A stretch of 64,000 bases of DNA from an uncultured Gemmatimonadota bacterium (GCA_902825965.1 CADEDA010000002.1:1-64000), one strand, 5' to 3'; counted from the stretch's first letter, positions 8,151 to 17,146 are shown. Translations and numbers: made by a program. Notes: generated from the letters alone by a model not told the origin.

Positions 8151-8824
8151 GGTTCTTCCTCCAGCATGGGTGTATGGACGCAGTGGACTGCTCATCCACA
8201 CGCGGGCGTCCACCGCGGGTGGCGTTGCCATGGGCGTGAGTTGCCGCGCGAAACGGCCGCTCAGCCGGGTGATGGTCCGTGACGGCGAGGCACACTGCCC
8301 CTCATCTCGCGTGATGCCCCCTGTCTGTGCGATGATGGCGCGTTCTCGTCGGGTGAAGGCAGTTCTCCCTCGGGTGAAGTCGGCCTGAAGTCGGTTGAAG
8401 TCGCGTGGATGCCCGGTGAAGGCGCATTCACGTCGGGTGAAGCGGCGTGCTTCTCGGTTGCACCCGTCTGCCAGCTGCTCGCGCTGGGCTGGCGCTCGGG
8501 TGCTTCCGGTTGTCGCTCCGGTGCTTCCGGTTGGCGCTCCGGTGTTTCCGTCTGGCGCTCCCTACCACGCGACTGGCAGCGCGTCCAAACCCGCTCGCTG
8601 CCCGCGGCCTGAGCTCGATCGGCGGTGCCTCACACCGAATCGGCTGACTCATCCCTCTACTACTACAACTTGCGAAGGGGGCGATTCAGATGAATGCCTC
8701 GATGGCTGTTACAATCAGCCGTTTCGGCAGCTCGACTCAGGCGTCGCCGCGGCCTTCCGGCTTGTGCGGTAAGTCGCCGACTCGTAAGCTCTTGCGTACG
8801 CTGGTCAGCCCTAAGGGGAGTCCC
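8151..8824. other. Non-coding region between divergent genes, holding a repeat array
   Basis: No gene with a credible start and family resemblance is seen. The main content is the 21-bp array (8248-8562). A frame from ATG 8230 runs in register with the repeats for 53 codons, then meets TGA at 8386. After the array is a short AT-richer stretch (8650-8720), a plausible promoter area for the histidine kinase, though no clear -35/-10 pair was identified. Confidence 0.5.
8248..8562. repeat. Diverged tandem array, about fifteen 21-bp units
   Basis: Cut at 8248 and every 21 bases after, the units line up without gaps. Most begin GTGAAG or a close variant (8269, 8311, 8353, 8374, 8416, 8437 with GTGAAG/GTGATG; 8395 TTGAAG; 8500, 8521 and 8542 GTGCTT/GTGTTT) and most end in CGG or CCG. 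The last three units (8500-8562) form a subfamily with near-identical CCGGTT-GGCGCT cores. Twenty-one bases is both seven codons and two DNA helical turns. Read in register the units give a heptapeptide pattern V-K-x-x-x-x-R, but a TGA at 8386 breaks it. Confidence 0.8.
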
Positions 8825-10093
8825 ATGACCGTGTCCCGCGCGCGCGCCTCAGACGGCGCCCATCGCATCTATGACTCCGGCCGGGCACGCCTGGCGCGGG
8901 TGGAGACGCGCAAGGGTGAACGCCTCGACGTCGCCTTCCGCGCGGTGGCCGAGATCGCGACCGATGTGCTCCAGGTCGCGCGGTTCGGAGTCTGGATCGC
9001 CAGTGAGAGCGGGCGCGCCATGCGCCTGCGGTTCCTGCACTGCGTGGGCGGCGTGGCGGACGTCGCGGGCACGGTCCTCAGCTTCGACGACTTTCCCACC
9101 TACTTCCGCGCACTCGATGCGGAACGCACGGTGGGCTTCGAGTCCGACGTCGAGCCCGGCGTCGCCGAACTCACCGAGACCTACCTGCGACCGCTCGGCA
9201 TCGGCGCGCTCCTCGACTCGGCGATCGTCCGCGGCGGGCGGAACGTCGGCGTGGTCTGCCACGAACACGTGGGCGGTGGACGGCTCTGGAGCCGCGCCGA
9301 ACGGGACTTCGGCTCCGCGGTGGCGGACACCGTCACGCGACTGCTCGAGGAGGACGGGCGCCACGCGGCCGAGCAGTCATTGGGGGTCTACGAGCGGCAG
9401 TTGCAGGAACTCACGCGGCTCGAGGGCATGGGTCGGTTGGCCGCAGGCGTCGCGCACGACATGAACAACATCCTCACGGTCATCCGCTACGGGCTCGACG
9501 TGCTCGACCGCGACCGGCTGTCGGCCTTGGAGCGCGATGCGGTGGCGCAGGCGCAGGGCGCGGTGGAGCGCGGGCGCACGATGGTGCACGACCTGCTGCA
9601 CTTCGGTCGCGAGGCGCACGACCGCCCCGCGGTGGTCGACATGGGGGGGATCGTGGAGGACCTGGTGCGGATGCTCGCGCCGTCGCTCGGCGCCCGGGTG
9701 CGCGTGGTGGTGGAGCGGCGGGGACCGCTGAGCCGCGTCATGGTGGACCGCGCGGAGATCGGCCGCGCGCTCATGAACCTGATCGTCAACGCGCGCGACG
9801 CGATGTCGGGGGACGGCCTCATCACCCTGACGCTGGGTGAGGAGATGGCGGACGACGGGGACCGTCCCCCCGCGCGCAGCGTGGCGATCGCGGTGACGGA
9901 CACCGGCGTGGGCATGGACGAGGCCACGCGCGCACGGATGTTCGAACCCTTCTTCACCAACAAGCAGCAGGGGAACGGCCTCGGGCTGGCGATCGCCCAT
10001 CAGGTGGTGGCGCGCGCCGGCGGCCGCTTCCGCGTCGCCAGCGCGCCCGGGGCGGGCACCACCATCACCGTGCTCTTGCCGCCGATCGAGTAG
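8825..10093 (+). CDS. GAF-domain sensor histidine kinase
   Basis: ATG 8825 follows AAGGGGAG by a good spacing; longer upstream extension (from 8690) reads like non-coding DNA. The 422-residue protein lacks membrane segments. Residues about 20-170 form a GAF-like sensory domain. The kinase core follows: H-box GVAHDMNNILTVI with the phosphorylated His near residue 210, N-box NLIVNARDAM, G1 DTGVGMD, F-box FEPFF and G2 GNGLGLAIA. It is a soluble sensor that should autophosphorylate in response to a small ligand or redox cue. No response regulator gene is adjacent, so it is an orphan. Its 3' end overlaps that of the convergent FecR-like gene by 29 bases. Confidence 0.9.
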   Translation: MTVSRARASDGAHRIYDSGRARLARVETRKGERLDVAFRAVAEIATDVLQVARFGVWIASESGRAMRLRFLHCVGGVADVAGTVLSFDDFPTYFRALDAERTVGFESDVEPGVAELTETYLRPLGIGALLDSAIVRGGRNVGVVCHEHVGGGRLWSRAERDFGSAVADTVTRLLEEDGRHAAEQSLGVYERQLQELTRLEGMGRLAAGVAHDMNNILTVIRYGLDVLDRDRLSALERDAVAQAQGAVERGRTMVHDLLHFGREAHDRPAVVDMGGIVEDLVRMLAPSLGARVRVVVERRGPLSRVMVDRAEIGRALMNLIVNARDAMSGDGLITLTLGEEMADDGDRPPARSVAIAVTDTGVGMDEATRARMFEPFFTNKQQGNGLGLAIAHQVVARAGGRFRVASAPGAGTTITVLLPPIE

Positions 10094-11342
10094 CGGCCGG
10101 CGGCGTTGCCGCGTCGCGGAACACCATCTGCCGCTCGACCCAGTCGAACTTGAGCGACGCGGCCCGCTCGATCTCCTCGATCGCCTTGCGCGACGACTCC
10201 AGCGGTGCCTCGATGGACATGCGACGGTCGAGCAGCGTGGAGTCGTCGATCGCGACGTTCACGGCATACCAGCGGAAGAGCTGCGCCCGCACGTCACGCA
10301 GGGCCATGTCGCTGAGCACGAACTTCCCGTCGAGCCAGCCGAAGGCGGCGGCCGCCTCGGCGGGTGTCGCGGGGCGCGAGGTGCTGTCGCGGCCGAGCAC
10401 GAGCGCCTCGCCGGGCTTGAGCGTGCTCGACCCGCCGGGGCCGGCCACCTCGAGGTCACCCTCGATGGCGCGTACGTAGCGCGCGGATTCGTCGGCGAAG
10501 TCGCGCACGGCGAAGCTCCCGCCCGCGGCGCGCGCCGTGAACGCCCCGACCCGCATCTCCAGCGGCCGCTCGTTCCCCGACGCGACGGTGATGGCGGCGG
10601 CGCCCGCGACGGTCGCAGTGCGGTACTCATGGCCGAACTGGGGCACGGCCGTGAGCCTGGAGTCGGCCGCGAGGCGCGCCACCGAGCCGTCGGCGAGCGT
10701 CACGGATCCGAGTTGACCGGCCCGCGTCACCACGGACGCGGCGTCGCTCGCCGCGAGCATCTGCGTGATGACGGAGTCACGGCTGGCGCGCGAGGCCCAG
10801 ACGTAGCCGCCGAGCAAGGCCACGGCGCCCACGGCACCGACGATGATCGCGGTGCGCCAGGAACGCGGCGCGGAGACGTGTGCGATGTGCTCGGCGGCGC
10901 CATGGGCCGCGGCCTCGCGCCGATGCTTGGCGGCGGTGGCGGGGTCCACCGGGGCGGTGTGGATCGCGGTGTGCAACTCCTTCCACAGGAGGTCCGGCGT
11001 GGGGGGTGCGTGGTGCGCGAGGTCGGTGACCCCCTCGCTCTTCTCGAAGCGATGCACGGCCGCCATGCGCGAGCGGATGGCACGGGAGCGATGACGGAGC
11101 TCCTCGTTCAGGAAGCCCTCGATCTCGGCGCTGCTGTGGAACCCCTCGCGTTCATCCCAGAGCGCCCGCACGGCGGCGACGACCAATCGCGGGGCGGCGT
11201 GCTTGTCCTCGCCCAAGCGCTCGACGGCGCGTTCGTGGAGGGCGGCGTAGTGGGATCGGAAGAAGTGTTCGAGAGCGCCCTCGTCCCCTTTGGTGAGGGC
11301 GGTGACGGTGGCGGCATCCAGGGGGGCGAAGGGCGCGGGCAT
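10065..11342 (-). CDS. Sigma-region-2-like / FecR fusion membrane protein
   Basis: One 425-residue polypeptide (ATG 11342 after GAGGTG) joins parts that are usually separate. Residues 10-100 (GDEGALEHFFRSHYAALHERAVERLG and onward) resemble region 2 of ECF sigma factors. A single membrane helix lies at 164-183. Residues 200-330 are a FecR-type periplasmic domain (SVTLADGSVARLAADSRL, GGSFAVRD, LKPGEALVLG). The tail resembles the short STN-like domain that follows FecR (FVLSDMALRDVRAQLFRWY). Sigma region 4 is absent. FecR proteins relay outer-membrane TonB-receptor signals to an ECF sigma factor; here the cytosolic part may itself bind RNA polymerase or act as a decoy. Function is inferred; the domain order is what is seen. 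Confidence 0.75.
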   Translation of the reverse strand: MPAPFAPLDAATVTALTKGDEGALEHFFRSHYAALHERAVERLGEDKHAAPRLVVAAVRALWDEREGFHSSAEIEGFLNEELRHRSRAIRSRMAAVHRFEKSEGVTDLAHHAPPTPDLLWKELHTAIHTAPVDPATAAKHRREAAAHGAAEHIAHVSAPRSWRTAIIVGAVGAVALLGGYVWASRASRDSVITQMLAASDAASVVTRAGQLGSVTLADGSVARLAADSRLTAVPQFGHEYRTATVAGAAAITVASGNERPLEMRVGAFTARAAGGSFAVRDFADESARYVRAIEGDLEVAGPGGSSTLKPGEALVLGRDSTSRPATPAEAAAAFGWLDGKFVLSDMALRDVRAQLFRWYAVNVAIDDSTLLDRRMSIEAPLESSRKAIEEIERAASLKFDWVERQMVFRDAATPPAATRSAARAR

Positions 11343-11495
11343 CGGGGCACCTCGGTCGCGTTGGAGGGAGCCGGTACGCGGGGTACCGACACCGCCACGA
11401 TAGGGCCGACACCCGGATTGCGCATCAGCCGGCCCCCGATTGTGTGTCAGGGAACCCTACCCCGGGGGGGTGGGGGTCAGTAGCTTTGAGGGGTC

Positions 11496-11569
<74 letters not shown>

Positions 11570-11659
11570 TTCCCCTCCCCCCAACGGGCCCGCCCCCTCC
11601 CCTCTTCGCGCCGAACTCCGCGCGGACGGCGGCCCCGAGCACCACCCTCCCCTCCCCAT

Positions 11660-12916
11660 TTGGATATCGCGTCCCTCCGCCGCCAGTCGGTGGCCGAGCT
11701 CCAGCGTACCGCTGAGGACCTCGGGCTCGCCGACACCCTCGGGCTCCGCAAACAGGACCTGATCGTCCGCATCGAGCGCAGCCTGCTCGAGCGCGGCGAC
11801 GAACTGACCGCCGAGGGCACCCTGGAGCTGGTCCCGGAAGGCCACGGATTCCTCCGCTCCGCCGAGTACAGCTACCTCGCGAGCCCGGACGACATCTACG
11901 TGTCGCAGACGCAGGTGCGCCGCTTCGGCGTGAAGACGGGCGACACGATCCGTGGCCGCGTGCGCCCGCCGAAGCACTGGGAGAAGTTCCTCGCCTTGCT
12001 GCAGGTGGAGTCGGTGAACGGACTGCCGCCGGAGGCGTTGCAGGGGCGCGTGGGATTCGACGCGCTGCGGCCGCGGTATCCCGACCAGCGCATCCGCCTG
12101 GAATCCACGTCCGGGGGGATCTCCATGCGGCTCGCCGACCTCATCGCCCCACTGGGCAAGGGCCAGCGCGGGCTCATCGTCGCACCGCCACGGGCGGGCA
12201 AGACGATACTGCTCCAGCGCATGGCGAACGCGATCGCCGAGAACCACCCGGAGTGCGTGCTGATCGTGCTGCTGATCGACGAGCGGCCGGAGGAGGTCAC
12301 GGACTTCATCGCGACGGTGCCCTCGGCCGAGGTGGTCGCGTCGACGTTCGACGAGGCGCCCAAGCGGCACGTGCAGGTGGCGGACATGGTGATCGAGAAG
12401 GCCAAGCGCCTGGTGGAGTCCAAGCGCGACGTGGTGATCCTGCTCGACTCGATCACCCGTCTCGCCAGGGCGTTCAACACCGTCACCCCCATGTCGGGCA
12501 AGATCCTCTCGGGTGGCGTGGACGCCAAGGCGCTGGAGAAGCCGAAACGCTTCTTCGGGGCTGCGCGTCGGATCGACGGGGGCGGCTCGCTCACGATCGT
12601 CGCCACGGCACTCGTGAACACGGGCTCCCGCATGGACGAGGTGATCTTCGAGGAGTTCAAGGGGACGGGGAACATGGAGATCGTCCTCGACCGGGACATC
12701 GCCAACCGGCGCATCTACCCGGCGATGGAGATCGGCAAGTCGGGGACCCGCAAGGAGGAGCTCCTGCTGACGGAGAAGGAACGGAACCGCATCTTCCTGC
12801 TGCGGCACTTCGTGGGCGACATGGCACCGGACGAGGCCACGAGCTTCCTCCTGCGCCGGCTCTCGCAGACGAAGACGAACGAGGAGTTCTTCCAGCGGAT
12901 GGCGGAGGGCGCGTGA
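11660..12916 (+). CDS. rho: Transcription termination factor Rho
   Basis: The 418-residue protein is full length for the family (E. coli 419). It opens with the Rho N-terminal helix domain ([19 protein letters not shown]...[11 protein letters not shown]), then the RNA-binding cold-shock-like domain, the Walker A loop APPRAGKT (about 175-182), the Walker B region [17 protein letters not shown] and the R-loop/secondary-site region with [11 protein letters not shown]. It acts as a hexameric RNA-dependent ATPase that ends transcription. The start is a TTG at 11660 with no clear Shine-Dalgarno; homology to the usual N-terminus supports it within a residue or two. Its TGA overlaps the GTG of ruvX (GTGA). 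Confidence 0.98.
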   Translation: MDIASLRRQSVAELQRTAEDLGLADTLGLRKQDLIVRIERSLLERGDELTAEGTLELVPEGHGFLRSAEYSYLASPDDIYVSQTQVRRFGVKTGDTIRGRVRPPKHWEKFLALLQVESVNGLPPEALQGRVGFDALRPRYPDQRIRLESTSGGISMRLADLIAPLGKGQRGLIVAPPRAGKTILLQRMANAIAENHPECVLIVLLIDERPEEVTDFIATVPSAEVVASTFDEAPKRHVQVADMVIEKAKRLVESKRDVVILLDSITRLARAFNTVTPMSGKILSGGVDAKALEKPKRFFGAARRIDGGGSLTIVATALVNTGSRMDEVIFEEFKGTGNMEIVLDRDIANRRIYPAMEIGKSGTRKEELLLTEKERNRIFLLRHFVGDMAPDEATSFLLRRLSQTKTNEEFFQRMAEGA

Positions 12917-13395
12917 ACGGTGCACGCGGCGGCACGTCGTGGCGGCGGCGCTGGCTGGCGATCGACCTCGGGGAGCGTCGCATCGGGTTGGCGACGAGCG
13001 ATCCCGAGGGCATGATCGCGTCGCCGGCGGGCCACCTCGAGCGTCGCGCGGGGAAGCGCCCGCCGCTCACCGCGATGCTCGCACGCGCCGCGGAGCTGGG
13101 CGCGGAGGGGTTCGTGGTGGGCCTGGCCCTCGACCAGCAAGGCGAGTCCACGCCGCGGGCCGAGGAGGCGCGACGCCTCGCGCAGGAACTCGCCACGCGC
13201 ACCGGCCATCCGGCGGAGCTGGTGGACGAGCGCTTCACCACGGCCGCGGCGCTGCGGGCCGTGCAGGCGATGGAAGGCTCGACGCGCGGCCGCAAGGGCG
13301 ATGTGGACGCGATCGCCGCGACGGTGCTGCTGCAGCACGCCCTGCGGCTGTTCGAGCAACGTGCTCAGGACCTGCCTCATGCGGGCGATGCGTAG
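12913..13395 (+). CDS. ruvX: RuvX/YqgF putative pre-16S rRNA nuclease / Holliday junction resolvase
   Basis: GTG 12913 overlaps the rho stop by four bases. The 160-residue RNase H-fold protein has the first acidic motif [16 protein letters not shown], the middle [12 protein letters not shown], the ELVDERFTT segment and the last acidic box [14 protein letters not shown]. The family processes the 5' end of 16S rRNA (YqgF) and was also described as a Holliday junction resolvase. It sits in a rho-ruvX-mltG run; ruvX next to mltG is a common arrangement. Confidence 0.93.
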   Translation: MNGARGGTSWRRRWLAIDLGERRIGLATSDPEGMIASPAGHLERRAGKRPPLTAMLARAAELGAEGFVVGLALDQQGESTPRAEEARRLAQELATRTGHPAELVDERFTTAAALRAVQAMEGSTRGRKGDVDAIAATVLLQHALRLFEQRAQDLPHAGDA

Positions 13396-14512
13396 GGCGC
13401 CCGCGCCTTGGGCGCCTGCGCCGTCGGGGCTCGTGCGTCTCGGGCTGGCGCTCGCGGCCGCTGCCGCCGTGGCCACGATCGCGGCCTGCGGCAACGACGA
13501 CCAGACGACCGTGCGGCTCACCATCCGCCAGGGCTCCTCGTTCCGCGAGGCGGCGGAGTCGTTGGCGGCGCATGACATCATCGGCAACCCGCGCCTGTTC
13601 GGATTCTACGCCGCACGGCGCGGCCTCGACCGCAATACACGCTACGGGACCTACCTCATCCGGCGCGGCGCGGGCTGGAACGAGGTGCTGGACGCACTGC
13701 AGAAGGGCCAGGGGATCGTGAACCGCCTCACGATCCCCGAAGGCTGGCCGCTCTGGGACATCGTGCCCGCGATGGCGAAGACGCTCGAGATCCCCACCGA
13801 ATCGCTCGAGGTGGCGGTACGCGACACCTTGCTGATCCAGCGCGTGGGTGCGCCCTTGGGGACGACCACGCTCGAGGGCTACCTGTTCCCGGACACCTAC
13901 GACGTGCCGTTCGGGTCCTCGGCGCGCGAGGCGGTGGAGCGGTTGGTCGCGCGGTTCGAGGCGGTCTGGAAGCCCGAATGGACCACGCGCCTCGGCGAGA
14001 TCAACATGACGCGGCACCAGGTGGTGACGCTGGCGTCGATCGTGGAGAAGGAGGTGCGCCGTGGCGAGGAGCGGCCGGTGGTCGCGGCGGTGTACTCGAA
14101 CCGTTTGAGGATCCGGATGCCGCTGCAGGCGGACCCCACGGTGCAGTTCGCACAGCGCCGGCGCCCGGGGCGCGTGCTCTACAAGGACCTGCGGGTGGAA
14201 TCGCCGTACAACACGTACCGCCGCATCGGCCTGCCGCCGGGCCCCATCGCCTCACCGGGGGCGGCCAGCCTCGAGGCCGCGCTCTACCCGGCGAACGTGC
14301 CCTACATCTACTTCGTCGCGCGGCCAGACGGGTACCACGAGTTCCGTCGGACGTACGAGGAGCACCTCGCGGCCATCCGCATGGTGCGTTCGCGCCCGCG
14401 CACCGACTCCAGCTCCAATGCGAACTCCCGCGCCGCGCTCGACTCCGCGCTCCAGGCGGTGGGGGTGCCCCGTGCGACCTTCGACTCGCTGACGCGCCGC
14501 CCGCCGGGCTGA
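13379..14512 (+). CDS. mltG: MltG endolytic murein transglycosylase (lipoprotein-like)
   Basis: The 377-residue product (ATG 13379; ATG 13388 is an alternative) overlaps ruvX by 17 bases. A hydrophobic signal (VRLGLALAAAAAVATIAAC) ending in a Cys suggests a lipoprotein lipobox, where many MltG proteins have a plain membrane anchor. A LysM-like region follows (RLTIRQGSSFREAAESLAAH), then the YceG catalytic domain: TLEGYLFPDTYDVP, the catalytic Glu in ASIVEKEVRR, and SPYNTYRRIGLPPGPI. It cleaves nascent peptidoglycan strands and so sets glycan length. Residues after about 350 are a low-complexity Ser/Asn tail. It ends one base before the convergent aroH stop. Confidence 0.93.
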   Translation: MRAMRRAPAPWAPAPSGLVRLGLALAAAAAVATIAACGNDDQTTVRLTIRQGSSFREAAESLAAHDIIGNPRLFGFYAARRGLDRNTRYGTYLIRRGAGWNEVLDALQKGQGIVNRLTIPEGWPLWDIVPAMAKTLEIPTESLEVAVRDTLLIQRVGAPLGTTTLEGYLFPDTYDVPFGSSAREAVERLVARFEAVWKPEWTTRLGEINMTRHQVVTLASIVEKEVRRGEERPVVAAVYSNRLRIRMPLQADPTVQFAQRRRPGRVLYKDLRVESPYNTYRRIGLPPGPIASPGAASLEAALYPANVPYIYFVARPDGYHEFRRTYEEHLAAIRMVRSRPRTDSSSNANSRAALDSALQAVGVPRATFDSLTRRPPG

Positions 14513-14513
14513 G

Positions 14514-14903
14514 TCAATCGGCGAGCAGGTCCGCGCGCAGCAGGATGGCGTCGCGCAGGTAGACGTGCCGGATCTCGTGCCGCTGCCGCCGCGACTCGAC
14601 ATGCAGCAACACCCGGATGCAGCGCGTGAGGGCCCCGTGCACCGGGAGCTCCTGGGCACAGAGCAGCGGGATGTCGGTCCAGCCGAAGAGCCGCGCGGCG
14701 TGCGCCGGGAACTCGGTCACCAAGTCCGGGGTGGCCGTGAACACGGCCGAGATGACGTCGGCGGGGACGATGTCATTGTCGTTGAGGACCGCCTCGAGCA
14801 ACTCGGTCACCGCCTCGCGGATGAGGAGGGGATCGTCGGCGGCGACGGTCGTGGCGCCGCGCACGGCGCGGACACTGCGGGGGCGAGGGGGCGGGGCGGT
14901 CAC
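14514..14903 (-). CDS. aroH: Chorismate mutase, AroH class
   Basis: The 129-residue protein is the size of the Bacillus-type trimeric chorismate mutase and carries its motifs: RAVRGATTV at the N-terminus, ADVISAVFTATPDL, FGWTDIPLLCAQEL and the closing HEIRHVYLRDAILLRADL. It converts chorismate to prephenate for Phe/Tyr synthesis. The start is taken as GTG 14903, just before the conserved N-terminus; a GGAGG lies 13 bases upstream on this strand. A very long open frame continuing to 16910 is the shadow of the rlmI and mutM region, not an extension. Confidence 0.92.
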   Translation of the reverse strand: MTAPPPRPRSVRAVRGATTVAADDPLLIREAVTELLEAVLNDNDIVPADVISAVFTATPDLVTEFPAHAARLFGWTDIPLLCAQELPVHGALTRCIRVLLHVESRRQRHEIRHVYLRDAILLRADLLAD

Positions 14904-15047
14904 GCGGGATAAGCTGGCCTCCGTCGCGTGGGGTGTCCACCTCGACACACGCGCGGCGTTCGCCTGGCGTGCGTCTGGCGTGCTCGTAGCGTGCTCGTGG
15001 CGCGCTCGTGGCGTGCGCCTCCGGAACCGGCGCCAGTAGATTGCGAC
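14904..15047. other. Short divergent spacer with 11-bp tandem repeats
   Basis: This 144-base spacer separates the divergent aroH and rlmI genes. Around 14978-15013 it contains about three 11-base units of GCGTGCTCGTG type. No promoter elements could be assigned. Confidence 0.45.
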
Positions 15048-16253
15048 ATGCCTGCACGCGTCATGATCTCCGCCCGCGGCGCCCGACGCTGGGCGCTGGG
15101 CCACCCGTGGGTCTTCCGCTCGGACGTCGTGGTCCCGGCGCCGATCGACGCCGGCGCGGTGGACGTCGTCGATCAGCGCGAACGACCGCTGGGCACCGCC
15201 CTCTGGAGCGCCGCCTCCGAGATCTCGGTGCGTTTCGTCTCGCGCGACCCGGGGCTCGTGCTGGACCGGGCATGGTGGGAGGCGCGGTTGCGCTCGGCCG
15301 TCGACCGTCGCTCGCCGATCCTCGACGCCGCGAACCACGGCAAGCCCGACTCCAACACCAACTCCGACACCAACGCCTGCCGCCTGGTGCACGGCGAGGG
15401 CGATGGGCTGCCGTCGCTGGTGGTGGACCGTTTCGACCGCTGGCTGGTGGTACAGTTGCTGTCGGCGGGGCTCGAGGCGCATCGCGCAGTGATCCTCGAG
15501 GCCTTGCAGGCGGTCGTGCCCACCGACGGCATCCTGGCGCGCAACGACGCCAGTGTCCGGGCGCGCGAGGGTCTGCCGCGGGTGATCGAACCGCTCGTCG
15601 GCACGGTGCCGGAGGGCATCGAGGTGCGTGAGCACGGCGTGCGTTACCTCGCCGCGCCGCACGGCGGTCAGAAGACGGGGGCGTTCCTCGACCAACGCGA
15701 GGCGCGCGTGCTGGTCGGGACGCTGGCGCGCGGCCGCGCCCTGGACGTCTTCAGCTACCACGGCTCGTTCGCGCTGCATCTGGCGCGCCGGGCCGAGTCG
15801 GTGACGGCGGTGGATGTATCGGCGGCGGCGATCGCACGCGCGGCGGAGAACGCGGCGCTCAACGGCCTCACGAACATCCGCGGCGTGGAGGCCGACGCGT
15901 TCGAGTTCCTGCGCGCGGAGGAGGCAGCCGGCGCGCGTTATGACACGATCGTGCTCGACCCGCCGGCGTTCGCGAAGAACCGCGGGGCGATCGCCGGCGC
16001 GCTGCGCGGCTACAAGGAGATCAATCTCCGCGCGATGCGCCTGCTCGCACCGGGCGGCATGCTCTACACGGCCAGCTGCTCCTATCACGTGCGGAAGCCG
16101 GAGTTCCTCGCCATGCTCGAGGAGGCCGCGGCCGACAGCGGACGCCGTGTGATCCTGCGCGGCATCACGGGTCAGCCGCTGGACCATCCCGAGGTGTTGA
16201 CGGTGCCGGAGACGGGGTACCTGAAGGGGGCCGTCCTCGAGATCCAGGATTGA
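15048..16253 (+). CDS. rlmI: RlmI-type 23S rRNA m5C methyltransferase
   Basis: From ATG 15048 the 401-residue protein has an N-terminal PUA domain (RGARRWALGHPWVFRSD), a central linker, and a class I methyltransferase domain: GQKTGAFLDQREAR, motif I ALDVFSYHGSFALHLA, VTAVDVSAAAIARAAENA, the DPPAF motif (LDPPAFAKNRG) and ASCSYHV with the probable catalytic Cys. The family methylates C1962 of 23S rRNA in E. coli. A Ser/Asn/Asp-Thr insertion (about residues 101-108, PDSNTNSDTN) comes from a 12-base duplication at 15349-15373. The start lacks a strong Shine-Dalgarno; upstream in-frame sequence looks repetitive and non-coding. Confidence 0.88.
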   Translation: MPARVMISARGARRWALGHPWVFRSDVVVPAPIDAGAVDVVDQRERPLGTALWSAASEISVRFVSRDPGLVLDRAWWEARLRSAVDRRSPILDAANHGKPDSNTNSDTNACRLVHGEGDGLPSLVVDRFDRWLVVQLLSAGLEAHRAVILEALQAVVPTDGILARNDASVRAREGLPRVIEPLVGTVPEGIEVREHGVRYLAAPHGGQKTGAFLDQREARVLVGTLARGRALDVFSYHGSFALHLARRAESVTAVDVSAAAIARAAENAALNGLTNIRGVEADAFEFLRAEEAAGARYDTIVLDPPAFAKNRGAIAGALRGYKEINLRAMRLLAPGGMLYTASCSYHVRKPEFLAMLEEAAADSGRRVILRGITGQPLDHPEVLTVPETGYLKGAVLEIQD

Positions 16254-16369
16254 ACCTCGAGGAGCGAGGGGAGCGGGGGAGGGAGCCCTCGCCCGCGTTC
16301 CACGGCAGTCGCGCCTCGCGCACGCCCTTCGATCTTCGCTCTCGCTCTTCGTTCTTCGCTCCTCGCCGT

Positions 16370-17146
16370 TCACCGTTGGCAGCGCGTGCAGTACCACGTC
16401 CCCCGCCCCGCTTGCGTGATGCGGCGGATGGGGGTGAGGCAGCGCGCACAAGGTTCGCCGGCGCGGTCGTAGACCTTGAACGGGATGCGACGCTGGCCGC
16501 GATGATAGCGCCCGGCGTTCACGTGGCCGTCGGCGAGCGTGCGGCGCAGGCCCGCGAGCAGGCGCGCCACCCGCGCGAGTGAGAGGCCGTCCGCCGGGGC
16601 CTTGGGGCTGATGCCCGCGATCCAGCAGGCTTCCTGCGCGTAGATGTTCCCCACACCAGCGAGCAGGCGCTGGTCGAGCAGCACGGGCTTGATCGGTCCG
16701 CGCTTGCGCTGGAGCCGCTCGCGCAGCCCCGCGGCAGTCAGCGCGGGATCCTCGGGCTCGGGTCCCAGGGCGAGCTCCGGTGGCGCACCGGGCGCATGCC
16801 AGGTGATGGTGCAGAGTGCGCGTGGGTCGGTGAGGTACAGCACGCGACCATCGTCGAGCGCGAAGGCCACCCGTGCGTGTCGGGGCTCGGCGCCGGCCGG
16901 GCGCACCCATTCGCCGTCGAGTCGGAAATGCACGAGGAGCGTTGCGCCGTCGTCGAGGTGGAGCAGCTGGTGCTTGCCACGCCGCGTGACGTCGACGATC
17001 CGCCGGCCCTCGATGCGGCGGCAGCGCGCGGGGCTCAACGTGCGCGCCTGCGACCGATGCAGGGGCTCGATGGCAAGGATGCGGCGGCGGCGCACCCAGC
17101 GCCGCAGCTGGCGCACGGCGGTTTCGACCTCAGGAAGTTCGGGCAT
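16370..17146 (-). CDS. mutM: Formamidopyrimidine-DNA glycosylase (Fpg)
   Basis: ATG 17146 gives MPELPEVETAVRQLRR, so Pro2, the catalytic N-terminal amine of Fpg, is correctly placed, with Glu3 and Glu6 beside it. This decides the start over a TTG six bases upstream. Over 258 residues it shows the family signature LDQRLLAGVGNIYAQEACW (helix-two-turn-helix, Asn for lesion recognition) and a C-terminal zinc finger with four Cys (CARC...CTRC). It removes 8-oxoguanine and ring-opened purines in base-excision repair. It is divergent from the CDF transporter. Confidence 0.95.
   Translation of the reverse strand: MPELPEVETAVRQLRRWVRRRRILAIEPLHRSQARTLSPARCRRIEGRRIVDVTRRGKHQLLHLDDGATLLVHFRLDGEWVRPAGAEPRHARVAFALDDGRVLYLTDPRALCTITWHAPGAPPELALGPEPEDPALTAAGLRERLQRKRGPIKPVLLDQRLLAGVGNIYAQEACWIAGISPKAPADGLSLARVARLLAGLRRTLADGHVNAGRYHRGQRRIPFKVYDRAGEPCARCLTPIRRITQAGRGTWYCTRCQR

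Larger units (their letters stand above)
73..8670. mobile_element. Decayed integrative element or accessory island at tRNA-Pro
   Basis: The block between tRNA-Pro and the GAF histidine kinase holds a broken HTH/integrase pair, an AbiJ-like gene, a ParB-like gene, an adenine methylase, an IS3-type transposase relic, a DUF433/PIN pair, an unrecognised gene and a 21-bp repeat array. Its base composition is visibly less GC-rich than the housekeeping genes that follow. The left edge is set by the tRNA. The right edge is a guess: no clear copy of the tRNA 3' end was found, and only a short weak match lies near 8655-8669. The element may also be two or more superimposed insertions. Confidence 0.45.

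Noticed and set aside
8230-8388. 53-codon frame running in register with the 21-bp repeats
   Set aside because: It ends at a TGA inside the array, has no ribosome site, and its composition follows the repeat; kept only as an alternative explanation of the array.
14904-16910. Very long open frame on the minus strand continuing upstream of aroH
   Set aside because: It is antisense to rlmI and part of mutM, with Arg/Ala/Gly-biased composition and no family resemblance; high GC removes stop codons.
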